From positions 87,073,322-87,137,321 of the forward strand of contig NC_053035.3 of NCBI RefSeq assembly GCF_002575655.3: DNA of 64,000 bases. Reading direction: 5' to 3'. The notes beneath the pieces were generated by a model. It was given only the letters and a program-made list of their open reading frames with translations. It made no database searches and was not told where the DNA came from. This DNA comes from Aegilops tauschii subsp. strangulata (lineage: Eukaryota > Streptophyta > Magnoliopsida > Poales > Poaceae). Of the stretch, positions 36,067 to 48,700 are shown in pieces. The translations under genes were made by a program, and so were the position numbers. How positions within the stretch are numbered: position 1 is the stretch's first letter; the number at the start of each line of letters is the position of its first letter.

Positions 36067-36625
36067 GATGAAATATACTACGCGTTAACTTTTGTGTGAA
36101 TAGTATGGTAACTCACACATCGTAGATCTGATAACTTATGTGCCCCGGTCCTAATAACTTTGGCATGGGAGGGGGTGATGAAATATTCCCCTGGTACCTT
36201 TTATGTGAATAGCATGGTAACTCACACATCGCAGCCTGATAACTTACGTACCCCGGACCTGAAAACTTTGGCATGTGTGTGTGTGTGGGGGGGGGGGGGG
36301 GGGGTCAATGAACTTTGGCGACCGAAGGGGGGTTGACAAACTTTTGTGTGAATAGCATGATAACTCACACATCGCAGACCTCATAACTTATGCACCCCAT
36401 CCTGGTAACTTTGGCAACGAGGGGGGGAGTTGATGAAATATCCCCTCGGTAGATTTTGTGTCGATATCATGATAACTGACACATCTAGACCTGATAACTT
36501 GTGGACCCCGGTCCTGATAACTTTGGCACGGGGAGTGGGGGGGGAGTTGATGAAACATCCCCTCGGTAGCTTTTGTGTGAATAGCATGGTAACTCACACA
36601 TCGCACAAAATCATTTGCTCCAAGT
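35998..36625. repeat. Minisatellite with ~105-150 bp units and poly-G runs
   Basis: Five units share a core close to GGTAACTCACACATCG (near 36109, 36212, 36360, 36471 and 36588) and a 'ctgataactt...cccggtcctgataactttggcac' part. Poly-G runs (36034-36063 and 36289-36304) lie between units. Confidence 0.85.
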
Positions 36626-37100
36626 TTTTAAAAGAGAAGGTCAGCGCAAGGGAGGAGATAACTTTGGCACGGGGGGAGATAACTTTTTCCCCACAAAAAA
36701 TACAACTTCTTTTCTCTATGCCCAAAGTTACCGCAGTGTTTGTGAGTGAGTTATCAGGTTTGTGGCGTATATATTACCATGCTCTTTATAAAGAGTTATT
36801 GGCGTGTGTTACAAAAAAAATCATGTGGTCAAAAACATTACCACAGTGTTTGTGCGTGAGTTATCTGATCCATAGCGTATAAATTATCATGCTCCTTTTA
36901 CATATAAGTTATCGGAATGTGTTACAACAACATTTTTTTCTTCGGGCCAATAGTTACCATGGTGTTTGTGAGTGAATTATCAGGTTCGTGACATATAATT
37001 ACCACACTCTGTAAGCTATCGGGGTGTATTAAAACAATTTTTTACCTAGGATCAAAATGTTACAGCGATGTGTGAGCTATCAGGTCTATGATGCATGAAT
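36626..37100. repeat. Degenerate continuation of the minisatellite
   Basis: Shorter units around 'gttatcaggttygtg' and 'gcgtatatattaccatgctc' recur at about 36750, 36860, 36978 and 37078. They resemble the array to the left. Confidence 0.6.
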
Positions 37101-38960
37101 TACTGTGTACAAAAGGGAAGAAAAATTGGTAAAAAGAAAGAAAGAAAAATGGCTTGTTTTTCTAGTCGCGTATGTGCGAGTATAATTTTTATCGATCTTC
37201 TTTGTAATCACAAGTTGAAACCAGACCAGGTGGATATGACAAGTGATGATGGACCAAGAGGTAGTGAGTTTGACTCCCATCTCCTACGATATTTTTATCA
37301 CGTTTTTTCTACCACGCCAGAAAATAAAAAGGAAGCGGGAGAAGTGGTGGGATCGCCAGAAAAATCAGAGATAGCGCGCGGGGCGGAAGAAGTGGATCGC
37401 GAGAGGATTGTGCGGATGTGTTGCTTAACGTTCAGTCGACTGGACGTTAGCATAGTCCTTCTTTTTTTATTACTTTATACTTTTCCTTTTTCGTTTCTCT
37501 TTCTATTTTTATTTTTCCTGTTTTTTCATGTTCCCTTTTAGTTTTCATATTTGATGGTCTTTTTTCCAAAATCAATGAATTATTTTTCAAATTCGATGAA
37601 CTTTTTCCAAAATTAATGGACTTTTTTCAAATTTCATGAAGTTTCTTCAAATTCAATGAACTTTAAAAAAATGATGAACTTTGGACTCACATTTGATGAA
37701 CTTTTTTCAAATTTTCAAAGTTTTTATAAAATCAATGAATTTGTTTTCAAATTCGTGCAGTTTCTTGAAAATTGATTAACTTTTTTCAATTTTGTGAACT
37801 TTCTTTGAATTTAGCAAACTCTCTTTTTGTGATTTTCATTCTTTTCAAAAAGTCAACTGATCAGTGGTCAACTATGACCAGTGAACCACGATCACTAACC
37901 GGGAAATCCGCGACTCCCGAACTAGCGATCCCCTCCGTTGCTGGGCCAGCCCACGGGAGCTGGCGCACGAAGTGCCACTGCTGTGTAGCGGGTGCTGGTA
38001 TGGGAAAGTGGCGCTTAGAGCGTCAATTAGGAGCACGCGAACCTTCGGGGAGGGATCATCCAGAATCATTCAGGCGAGGAGAGAGTGCTCCCATTCCTCG
38101 TCCAGTGTGGGAGGGAGCAAGCAACGCGCTCCCATCCGCACACTTTGGGTCAATCCATTGGGGGCGTGGGGTAGCCTGTTTTTTTCATTAAGTTTTTATG
38201 TTTTATGTTTTCTCCTTATTTTTATCTGGTTATTCAAAAAAGTTGCGCTTTAATAAAGTGTAGAATTTTTTAAAATGTTCACAAATTAAATATTTTAAGT
38301 TTTCCTTTTTTGAAAAATAAAACGTTCTCAATCGTGAAAAATATTTTTGAATTCAAAAACTCTTCAGGAACTTGAAAAATATAATGTTCACTAATACAAA
38401 AAATGTTCATGAATTGCTAAAAATGTTCGATAATTCAAAAAAATCTTCGTAAATCAGAACATATCCATGAGAAAAATGTTCATTAAATTTTGAAAAGGTC
38501 TGATAAGTCAGAGAAATTAGGAATATAAAAAATATTCATTAGTTTAAAAAATCTTCACGACTTTAAACAAAGGTTTATGGATTCAAAAAAGGTTCAAGAA
38601 GTCCAAAATTATGAAATTTAAAAAGGAAAATTAAAACCCCAAAAATTAAAAAATTAAAAATCTAAGAAAAAATAGAGGGGAAAATAATAAGTTCAGGGAA
38701 GGTTCTAGAACATTGCCAAAACTGGTGAGAAAAACACCCGGAATGGGCCGGTCCATACAGAGGACGAGGAGCTATGCCTTTCATGGTTATTCCCTAACGC
38801 AAGCAGGGAATAGGATCCGCTGCGAGGAGACCCGACAAGGCGACCCACCCATCCCCAAGCTAAACCGCACTTACGTCAACCCCACGCCGGTCCCAAAAAT
38901 CTGTGAGGGCTATTTCTCGCCCGTACTGATTCCTATTAGGATTCGCCTATGAGTGGGAAA
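37101..38960. other. Low-complexity T-rich and A-rich sequence, no gene
   Basis: 37550-37850 is made of 'aaattcaatgaactttttt'-like words and 38260-38680 of 'aaaaatgttcatgaatt'-like words. Between them (37890-38170) is a GC-rich stretch with 'gggccagcccacggga'. The pattern resembles non-autonomous DNA transposons with degenerate interiors, but I could not define ends. Confidence 0.4.
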
Positions 38961-39457
38961 TAATGGGCCAACCCATGTTAGATTTATTTTCTTTCTTTTT
39001 TCGGTGTATTTCCATTTCTTGCAGCTTGGTTTTTCTTTATTTTTTCTTGTTTTCCTTTTTACTATTTCTTTCGCCCGTGTTCTTTGGTTTTTTTTGTTTT
39101 CTTTGTTCTTTTATGGTTTCCTGCACTTTTCTTTTTTTTTTCTCAAGTTTTCATCAGTTTTTAGTTTTTTTCCTTTTTTCTTATTTCAACACTTGTCCAG
39201 TTTTTTCACGCATGATGTTCCTTTTTCGTACACATAAAGGACATTTTCCTTGCATAAGTTTAAAATTTTTTAAATATATGTTTCACATCATTTTAATATA
39301 TGTTCTAATCTCTTTCCTTTTGTCTTAAACAATGTACATTGTTTTTTTATATGAGGAATATTTTGTATATAAGTTTCACATTTTCCAAATACATAATTAA
39401 CTTCTTTTAGATAAATCTTCTGATGTCTAATTTTTTAACACAAACTACATTTTTTAG

Positions 39458-39529
<72 letters not shown>

Positions 39530-40015
39530 ATGTCTATTTTTTTCTACCTATTGCATTTTTTCGTGACATATGAAACATTTGTTTATACAGGTAACAGTTT
39601 TTAAGTACATGATTAACATTTCTTGAAACATATGTATTGATGCCTACTTTTTCCTTTTACAATGTTCATATACACATGAAAAGTTTTTATATATATGTTT
39701 AACAATATTTCAATACATGATTAACATTTTTTTACATACATGTTTTGATTAGTATTTTTTCATACACATTGTGTGCATCAGAAATATTTTTAGAGTTTTT
39801 TAACATTTTTCAAATACACGGTTTACATTTATAAAAGTTTGATGAATAATTTAGAAAACTAAAATGGAAAAAGGTTAATTAAAATAAAAATAAAGGAGAA
39901 AAATAGAAACAGAAATAAAAATATAGAAAGTACAAACAAAAGGAAATTAAAAAACATGGGTGATGCTATCATGGCCCCCGAAAAACGTCCAAGTGAGTAG
40001 CCCAGAAAAACAACC
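38961..40015. other. AT-rich sequence, no gene
   Basis: T-rich and then A-rich low-complexity DNA. The only distinct feature is the (TA)n tract listed separately. Confidence 0.5.
39462..39528. repeat. (TA)n microsatellite
   Basis: About 33 uninterrupted TA repeats. Confidence 0.95.
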
Positions 40016-40018
40016 TTA

Positions 40019-41815
40019 GGCTTTGTTTGGTTGAGGCCGCTAATAGGCGCTGGCACGCCGACCCAAAACTCGGCCGGTCGCAGCCCATCTACGCGATTCA
40101 ATGCATAGCGTCCGTAGGATTCGCTGGTCACCGCAAACAAAAAAAGTCAACACATGGGTGTTCCCCATCCCCCATGCAGCCCGGCACCACACAGCCGTTC
40201 CGCTCGCGGTGCCTAGCACGCTCACGACTGGCGACACCCCCACTTGCGTCGTCCTCGACTTCCCACTCTTGCCGGCCACCCGCGCCCCGCGCTCTGCGTC
40301 CTCTCGTGGCGCCGTGCTCGGCGGTGACCGCTTGTGCTTGCTGGTCGGCCAACGATGAGGCTTGCATCTTCTCGCTGACCGGTGTAGCTTCTTCGCCGAC
40401 TCATCGCAGCACCATCGTGTATCGTCTGCCTCTCAACGCTGGCACCATCGTCAGCTCACCGCGTCGGTCAAAGCTTTCTCAGACGTCGGTTGTAGCTTTT
40501 TTGTGTCGTTCATAGCTTATGTCACCTCCGGTTGAAGCCTTTTTTGTTGCCAGTTGAAGCTTTTTTCATCAACGGTTGTAGCTTTCAAAAACACCGGTTG
40601 CAGCTTCTGTGGTGTCGGGCCCTGCTTCCGTCTTCTCTTCGGTTGAAGCTTTTTTTCTCGTCGGTTGTAGCTTTCTCAAATGCCGGTTGCAGCAACCTTG
40701 ACTAGCCGTCGTACCGACAGCACCTCGTTCCAGCATCGATGGTTGCCGGTTGCAACACCTATGGCCGCCGTCTCGAGCTCCGGCTAATGCTGGTTGTAGC
40801 ACAGCCTTCGGGTGGCCGTGGTGCACCATTGTAGCATCCCGAGGGAACACTGCCACGGATCGCATGGCCGTGGCCCAATCCAGTGCATCTCCTAGCAGCA
40901 CGATCGTCGTGCGCGTCCCAAGGGTGATCAGGACGAACTCACAGCGTCTCCTGGGAGTTCGTGCGTGCCACCGTGGCTGAAGTGGGAAGAAGAGATGGGG
41001 AGGCGGCCGCCGTTTGTCGGTTGTAGCATCGCCCACCTTTGGCTCCAGCTTGCCACCACGCTGGTTCCAGCTTGCCGTCGTGACGGTTGCAGCACCGGGA
41101 ATTCTCCCCCCCGGTTGTATCCAATCGACGTACTCGTAGCACCCCCATGGCCGGTTCCAGCTCCTTTGGATACCCGTTGTAGCACTCTGGTGGCTGGTTG
41201 CAGCTCCTGTAAAACGATTGCAGCACGTCATCTTGCCCGGATCCAGCAGGCAGTAGGGCACCTTGCTCTCCCCCTGGAGATTGCACCAAGACATGGCACC
41301 TGTCTCAGCAACCACTAGGGGCCGTTGTAGCATATGGAAAAAAATCGCCGGTGGCAGCAAAAACTTCCTCTCCGATGAATGGCGTGTGTCTCCGGGCAGC
41401 TCGAAGTCAGCCATGGTCTCTGCAAAAAAAAACGGTGAGAGCTTTCGCGCAACAGGCCAGTCAGGGGTGGAGGTTTGAGATGGACAGAAGCGGAGGAAAC
41501 CAGCTCGGGTTGTGCCGTCCATGGCGTCTCGAGCGTGAGCGGGGGGAGAAGAGATGGAAGAGGATGTGCGGTTGAGAAAGAAACGTATGAAACGATAAGA
41601 TTCCTGGAGTAAATCACGTGGTGCCACTGCCAGCGAGCGCGCGCGTCGGAATCGACCGACCAAATTTTCAACTGGCGCGCTGGCGTGAAATGTTCCTCTC
41701 TCCAAGAGGGTTGGAGGGGATTGGTGAGGATTGAAACGTATTTTGACTTACAAGGGGTTTAAATCTCCTCAAACCCCGTCAATCCTCTCACATCCACACT
41801 CAACCAAACAAGGCC
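40019..41815. mobile_element. PIF/Harbinger-like non-autonomous element with internal GGTTGTAGC repeats
   Basis: The left end GGCTTTGTTTGGTTGA and the right end TCAACCAAACAAGGCC form a 16 bp inverted repeat with one mismatch. TTA flanks both sides (40016-40018 and 41816-41818). The ~1.8 kb interior has no transposase. From 40490 to 41340 it carries more than a dozen scattered copies of GGTTG(T/C)AGC. A minus-strand open frame of 378 codons covers this repeat and looks non-coding. Confidence 0.75.
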
Positions 41816-41889
41816 TTATTGAAAAGTACTCCTTTCAAATGTCACTCCGCCCTTCCAACTTGAAAGTTTTCCATGTTTTCATAGATACG

Positions 41890-42290
41890 TGATACGTCTC
41901 CAACGTATCTATAATTTTTAATTGTTTCATGCTATTATATTATTTATTTTGGATGTTTAATGGGCTTTAATATACTCTTTTATATTATTTTTGGGACCAA
42001 CCTATTAACCGAAGGCCCAGTGCAAATTGTTGTTTTTTTTGCCTATTTCAGTGTTTCGCATAAAAGGAATATTAAACGGAATCCAAACGGGACGAAACCT
42101 TCGCGAGGATCTTTCTTGGAAGAAACACAATCCAGAAGACTTGGAGTGGAAGTCAGAGACGCAACGAGACGGCCACGGGGTCGGCACGCCCCCCACCCTC
42201 GTGGGCCCCTCGTAACTCCACCGACCTACTTCTTTCGCCTATATATAATCTTATACCCTGAAAACATCGGGGGAGCCACAAAACCACTTT
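41890..42290 (+). repeat. Truncated gypsy-type LTR fragment
   Basis: The sequence starts TGATACGTCTCCAACGTATC and follows the LTRs at 2036 and 13664 for about 400 bp, ending near 'cctatatata'. The 3' part is missing. It lies about 400 bp past the 3' end of the glutaredoxin-domain gene. Confidence 0.75.
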
Positions 42291-42700
42291 CGCCTATATA
42301 TATGTGCTTTTGCAAAACTGTAAACTAATATCAGAAACAGAGCTGCTAAATTACAACACAGACAAAGAGAGATGGGTGGGGGCGTCTCCATGTTGTGCCC
42401 GGAGAGGCCGCGACGAGCTCTTCCCCCTCGACATGGCGGCGCTCCAGCATAGACGAGCCTCCTCTCCTGCCGAGGTTCAGCTGCTCAATTATTGTTCACT
42501 GCTATGCCCATTGCTCATCAGTGCAAGCTCTGTTTTTCTGAATGCATACCAACCAGTTCAATTCAGATAAGAACCCAGACGACAAATCCTCAGTTGATCC
42601 ACCAGTCTCAGTTACAACAAGTATCATCGATCTGAATAGGCGAAAACGAACTGAAACCTACTGGAGTAGATCGATGAAGTGAGGTGAAAAATCCAGCTGG

Positions 42701-43624
42701 TCAGGAGCAGATGGGGCAGAGCACGAGGCCGTTCTCGTTGCACTCCCGGCATCGGAGCACCACGCCTCTCTCCGGGCGCCCTTTCACCGCAGCGCCGACG
42801 CCGGACAGCACCTTGCGGCTGCCGGAGCAGTCGAAGCAGGGGAGGAACCTCATGCCGCCGCAGCCGTCGCAGCAGCCGTGGGAGCGCGCGCGGGGGAGGC
42901 CCTCCAGCAGCGGCGCCAGCGCGCCCTCCTCGTCCAGCCGCAGCACCTCCTCCGCGCCGCCCACGTGGCGGCCCCGCACGAACAGCCGCGGCAGCGCCGC
43001 CGGGGCGCCCGGGAGGAGCAGCGCGCGGAGCTCGTCCCGGAAGCCGCGGTCCATGGAGACGTCGCGCTCGCGGAAGGCGACGCCGTGGGACTGCAGCGCC
43101 GCGCGCGCCGCGTTGCAGGCCTCGAAGGTGGCGCGCACGGCGCGGAGCGTGGTGGTGTAGAGCACCGCGCAGCGCGCGCCGCCGGGCGGGCAGCGCTGCG
43201 GCGGAGGTGGGACGCGCGCCGCGGCGTTGCCGTCGATGGCGCGGAGCGGGAAGCGGATGGGGCGGGGCGGGCGGTCGCCGGCTTCCCTGCGGGCGGGGCC
43301 GCGCGGGGACTTGGATTTGGCCGGGGTGGAGGGGTCGTGTAGGCCGGCCATGAGCTCCCACGAGTTGATGACCTCCGCCTCCGGCTGCTCGTCGGAGGGC
43401 GGCTTGGGCTTGGCCCTGCAGGAGGGGAGCGAGAGCGGTGGGACGGGCGGAGGCGGCGGCGGTGGAGGGGGTGTGGATTTGGTGGTGGAAGGGGAGGCGG
43501 TGAGGTTGTAGGTGAGGATGCCGTAGGTGGAGGAGGTGAGGGAGACGATGTGGGACGCGGAGGCGGATACCCCGATGATCCGGCGCTCGTCGTCCTCGGT
43601 GAAGGTCGACGACACGCACCCCAT
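42701..43624 (-). CDS. Glutaredoxin-domain protein with N-myristoylation motif and Cys-rich C-terminus
   Basis: This is an intronless frame of 307 codons. I chose the ATG at 43622-43624 because it gives MGCVSS, a strong N-myristoylation/palmitoylation signal; the frame is open further upstream but that part is not conserved-looking. Residues ~50-110 are Pro-rich and low complexity. The glutaredoxin domain (about 155-245) begins 'CAVLYTTTLRAVRATFEACN', where the usual CPYC/CGFS site is replaced by LRAV. It continues with 'LPRLFVRGRHVGGAEEVLRL', the glutathione-binding TVP/GG part. The C-terminus has four CxxC pairs ('CCDGC', 'CFDC', 'CREC', 'CPIC'), likely binding zinc. Related plant proteins exist but are poorly characterised. 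Membrane attachment and a redox-inactive or scaffold role are inferred. Confidence 0.92.
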   Translation of the reverse strand: MGCVSSTFTEDDERRIIGVSASASHIVSLTSSTYGILTYNLTASPSTTKSTPPPPPPPPPVPPLSLPSCRAKPKPPSDEQPEAEVINSWELMAGLHDPSTPAKSKSPRGPARREAGDRPPRPIRFPLRAIDGNAAARVPPPPQRCPPGGARCAVLYTTTLRAVRATFEACNAARAALQSHGVAFRERDVSMDRGFRDELRALLLPGAPAALPRLFVRGRHVGGAEEVLRLDEEGALAPLLEGLPRARSHGCCDGCGGMRFLPCFDCSGSRKVLSGVGAAVKGRPERGVVLRCRECNENGLVLCPICS

Positions 43625-44040
43625 CGATCTGTCTACTGTGGGCGGACTCGACTCGGCTCTCTCCTCTGCTCCGGCCTGCTCTGCGGGCTGCGGCGCGGTG
43701 GTGGAAACCTGGGAGGTGGGGAGGGGAGGGGAGGAAGGGAAGGGAAGGGAATGGGGGGGAAGAGGATTCAAAATTTCAATTCGAAGAGAGACAGACTGCC
43801 GCCCGCCCCGCTCCGCTCGAGGACAAGTGATAATAAAGGACGGCAAGAAATGAAGCGTGGGCCAATAATTTTCAGTTGGGTGCAGATGGTGTTGCCGAGG
43901 ATAAATGCTTGTCGACGGAGAACACACTTCAAATCAAAACTACTCAGCGCGACTTTGACCTAATGGCTCGCTGGAATCTTCGCTCGTTGTACTATTATAA
44001 AATCGAATGGGATTTTGTCAAGGTAGGGCCAGTTCTATTA

Positions 44041-44323
44041 GACTATCCACAGTTGGAATAACGTAGGTAGTAACATCACACATATCTAAGTTAAATAGAT
44101 GATGTGGCATGCAATAAATGAAGAAAGAGATGAAAGTGGTAACATAACTAGTTACTACTAGTATGAGTAACATCACACATATCAAGGCAAGATGTGTCTA
44201 TAGCCTAATAAATGAAGTGCTCCATGTTACCACACATATGTTACTCCCCACTATGAAGGTAGTAACATAAACTAGTAATATGGGTATGTTACTAGTCTAT
44301 GTTACTACCCATTGTGGCTAGTC
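44041..44323. mobile_element. Tourist-like MITE
   Basis: The 283 bp element has ends GACTATCCACAGTTGG and, on the other strand, GACTAGCCACAATGGG, flanked by TTA on both sides (44038-44040 and 44324-44326). The interior repeats 'agtaacatcacacat' and related words. It lies about 420 bp upstream of the glutaredoxin-domain start codon. Confidence 0.85.
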
Positions 44324-44326
44324 TTA

Positions 44327-45718
44327 GAGTATCTACTGTCAGGCTCCTCAAATGTGTATACGCTCTGGCGGGCGGGGGCCTCCTAGTTAGCGCGCGGGTC
44401 GGATAGTCTCCTATCACAAATCCCACGTATCCTGCCAGCTCGTTGAGCCAGCCCCCGCGGCAGTGCTGGTGATCTTTTTTTTTCAATCACAAAGATTTCA
44501 CTAATAATCTAGCATCCGAATTTTAGGCATGGCAAGTTGAATGTTTTAATTGCAAATTACATTGTCACGGCATGGAATTCCCTTCAACGAGCAAGGAAGA
44601 TCCTAGCCATGTTCAGTTTTTCCCTAGGATCTGCCATGCTTAAACATCTGACATTAGATTTTTTAAGTTTTCATTTTAATAAATCTTCAATAATTTCTAA
44701 AACATTCATGAATTTTAATAAAATCTAGAATTTGGGAGACTGTTTGTAAATTCAAAAAATTGTTCGCGGTTTCAAAAAATGTTTCCTGATCACAAAAATG
44801 TTCACAAATTTTAAAAAAATGTTCGCGGTTTCAAAAAATGATCGTGGATTCAAAAGATGTTTCCTGATCACTAAAAATGTTCACAAATTTTAAAAAATGT
44901 TCGCGGTTTCAGAAAATGATCGTGAATTCAAAAAATGTTTCTTGATCACTAAAAATGTTCACAAGTTTAAACAAATGTTCACAAATTCAAAAATATTCAT
45001 TCAAAAATATTGGTAAAAACAAAAAAAACTCATGAGTTCAAAAAAAGTTCATGAATTTAAAAAGATAGGTCTGTGAATTTCAATAATTGTTCACAAATTT
45101 GAAAAAATATGTTCATGACTTAAAAAAAAGTTCATAGAGTTCACCAAATGATCGTGGGTTCTATTTTTTTTTTACTAATTTCACAATTTTTTTGCATGTT
45201 TAAAGATGATCACAATTTTTTTAAACTTTGTGAAATCCAAAAAATATTCACAGGTTCACAAAATGTTCATTACTTTCAAGGAATGTTTGCGAGTTTGATA
45301 AAAATGTCCATGAATTTCAAAAATTGTTCACAACTTTAAAAATATTATTGAATTTGAATTTTTTTTGTGATTTTAAAAAAAGTTCATGTATTGGAAAAAA
45401 AAAGTGATTTTACAAAAATATTACAAATTTTAAAGAAAAAGGAAAAGAAAAAAAGAAAAAACATAACAGGAAAAACAAAAATGAAATAAAAAACAGAAGA
45501 AAAAAAACATAAAATGAAATAAAAAACTCCCATCTGCCGCGACATTCACCCAGCAGGACCTGTATGGGCCACCACAGTCGAAGCTAAATTCGAAGATCCC
45601 TCTGTAGTCTATCTCGACTCGACATGATGGTAACCGTTTCAGGGATATACCCAGGTTTGGGCTCTCACGGAGAAGATAATATCCTATGTCGTGCTCTTTG
45701 CTTTATTGTGTTGGGGTG
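44327..45718. other. AT-rich sequence with a ~78 bp minisatellite, no gene
   Basis: At 44761-44978 a unit of about 78 bp ('tgttcgcggtttcaaaaaat' plus 'tttcctgatcactaaaaatg') occurs two and a half times. The rest to about 45530 is 'aaatgttcacaaatt'-type low complexity. 45540-45718 is unassigned. Confidence 0.6.
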
Positions 45719-48700
45719 TGTAACGCCCACGATGCGGCTATATCTCCCACGTGTCGAGGCACGACTTAGAGGCATAACCGCATTGTGGTTTAGTCGCAAG
45801 AAGGGTCATCTTCACACAATCCCATGTAATGAACAAGAATGGGATAAAGAGTTGGCTTACAATCGCCACTTCACACAATACATAAATAAATCATACATCA
45901 TTCAGAGTACACACATAGGTCCGACTACGGAACCAAAAGAAAGAAGACAACCCAACTGCTAGATCCCTGATCGTCCCAACTGGGCTCCACTACTGATCAA
46001 CAAGGAAAGAAACAACACAACAGACAAGATCTTCATCGAGCTCCCACTTGAGCTCAGTTGCGTCACCTGCACTGGTATCATCGGAACCTGCAACTGTTTT
46101 GGAAGTATCTGTGAGTCACGAGGACTCAGCAATCTCACACCCGCGAGATCAAGACTATTTAAGCTTAAAGGAAAGGATGGGGTAATGAGGTGGAGCTGCA
46201 GCAAGCACTAAGCTTATATGGTGGCTAACATACGCTAAAGAGAGCGAGAAGAGAAGCAACGGAACGGTCGTCAACTAGCAATGACCAAGAAGTGATCCTG
46301 AACTCCTACTTACGTCAAACATAACCCAGAAACCGTGTTCACTTCCCGGACTCCGCCGAGAAGAGACCATCACGGCTACACACGCGGTTGAGGCGTTTTA
46401 ATAAAGTCGAGTGTCAAGTTCTCTACAACCGGATATTAACAAATTCCCATCTGCCACATAACCGCGGGCACGGCTTTTGAAAGATAATACCCTGCAGGGG
46501 TGTCCCAACTTAGCCCATCATAAGCTCTCACGGTCAACGAAGGATAAACCTTCTCCCAGGAAGACCCGATCAGTCTCGGAATCCCGGTTTACAAGACATT
46601 TCGACAATGGTAAAACAAGACCAGCAAAGCCGCCCGAATGTGCCGACAAATCCCGATAGGAGCTGCACATATCTCGTTCTCAGGGCACACCGAATAAGTC
46701 AAGCTACGAGTAAAACCAGACCTCGAGTTTCCCCGAGGTGGCCCCGCAGGCTGCTCGGTTCGGACCAACACTCGAAGGAGCACTGGCCCGGGGGGGGGGG
46801 TTTAAAATAAAGATGACCCTTGAGTCTGCAGAACCCAAGGGAACAGGGGATAGGTGGTACCAAATGGTAAAACCAAGGTTGGGCCTTGCTGGAGGAGTTT
46901 TATTCAAAGCGAACTGTCAAGGGGGTCCCATAAATCACCCAACCGCGTAAGGAACGCAAAATCAAGGAACATAACACAGGTATGACGGAAACTAGGGCGG
47001 CAAGAGTGGAACAAAACACCAGGCATAAGGCCGAGCCTTCCACCCTTTACCAAGTATATAGATGCATTAATTAAATAAGAGATATTGTGATATCCCAACA
47101 TAAACATAATCCAACATGGAGCAAACTTCATCTTCTCCTACAACTAGCAACGCTATAAGAGGGGCTGAGCAAAAGCGGTAACATAGCCAAACAATGGTTT
47201 GCTAGGAAGGGTGACAAAGGTTAGAGGAGGTTTCATGGCAATTTGGGAGGCATGATATAGCAAGTGATAGGTGGCGCAGCATAGCAATAGAGCGAACAAC
47301 TAGCAAGCAAAGATAGAAGTGATTTCGAGGGTATGGTCATCTTGCCTGAAATCCCGCTAGGAAGAAGAACGAGTCCATGAAGAAGACAAGCGGACGTAGT
47401 TGAACGAATCCTCACAACTCCGGAACGAAACCGAAGCTAACGAGAGAAGCAACCCGGAAAGAAACAAACAACATAGTAAACAACCATCACATTCACATGG
47501 CATGATGCACAAACAAGTATGATGCATGTCCGGTTTAAAGAGGCATGGCATGGCAAAGTGCAACAAACAATACTACAAGTTAAGTGGAGCTCAATATGCA
47601 ACGAGTTGCACATTGACGAAACACCACATCAATTATTTAGTTCTCTCCCGCTTATGGACCCAACAATATTAAATGTTATTAACCATGGCAAGAGGCGAAG
47701 CATATGGAAACTACCTATTTTAGGCAATTTAAATGAGGCCGGAATGACAAACAACAATTTCCGGAAAATCCTCATGTCCATAATTTAGATTTAGTACTGT
47801 TCTGCCCTAAACACAATTTTAATGTTGTTAAACAGCAAAATGAAGTGCACCATGTTAAACTAGGCATTTTTCTACCCCATTTACATATATAATTTATTAA
47901 AATCCGAGCTACGGTTATTTAGTTATGAAATATATCATTTTAACATGGCATTTAAGCAAATTTAAACAAACAGCATTTTAAACATTTTTAACATGGTTGA
48001 AAGCAGCATATTATGAAACTAGAGGAAATTCTAGACATTTTTCATATATAAATTATTTTAATCCGATGCACTGCTGTGAAGTTATTATATGCATGATGTA
48101 TGAGGGGTTTTCTGCAACTAAGCAAAACATGGGGCGGCTGGGACTCGAACCCCAGACCCCTCGAATGGATAGAGGCCGCGCTAGCCACTGGGCTAGCTGA
48201 TATGCTTGCGGTGGAAACATAGTGGCAAACTTAAATAACCTATACATGCCAGAACGGATCTAGGAAAGGATCGAAGCTTCGTTCATGGAGGAAGTTGCTC
48301 ACAGCGGGAAAACAGAGGCCGGCGGCCATGGCGATGCTGACCCTTGGTTGGCTGGGTGAGCGGAAGGAGCTGGGCGCCCCTAGCCTTGCGGCCCTTGCGC
48401 ACATGCCGGCGTGGGAAGTCAACGGGCAGGGGCAGCTTCCTTTGTCTGCTCCCGACAGAAGGAGGCAGCGCGGCGCGGAGCAGCGCTTGGGCTGCGGTAC
48501 GAAGGCGACGACAGCGACGCGCAAGGCGGGCAGGGATGGCCGGCGGTCGACGAAGATGGCCGGGACCAGACGGATCTGACTGGAGATGGTGGCCGGCGGG
48601 CTGGAGCTCCTTGCAGCTTCCATGGCATACTCCTGCGAAGAACAGAGAGGGCGGGAGATACTAGAGTGAGAAAGAGAAGAGGAACCAAGGGAGGAAGGGG

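Noticed and set aside
40569..41705. 378-codon open frame on the minus strand
   Set aside because: It is built from GGTTGTAGC-type repeats within a Harbinger-like element and has no protein-like conservation pattern.
42624..43619. 331-codon minus-strand frame overlapping the glutaredoxin-domain gene
   Set aside because: It is a His/Arg/Pro-rich shadow in another frame of the real gene, caused by high GC content.
48131..48206. tRNA gene
   Set aside because: The T arm and A/B boxes look right, but the acceptor stem does not pair and the segment is inside an LTR-like unit. Listed only as tRNA-like.
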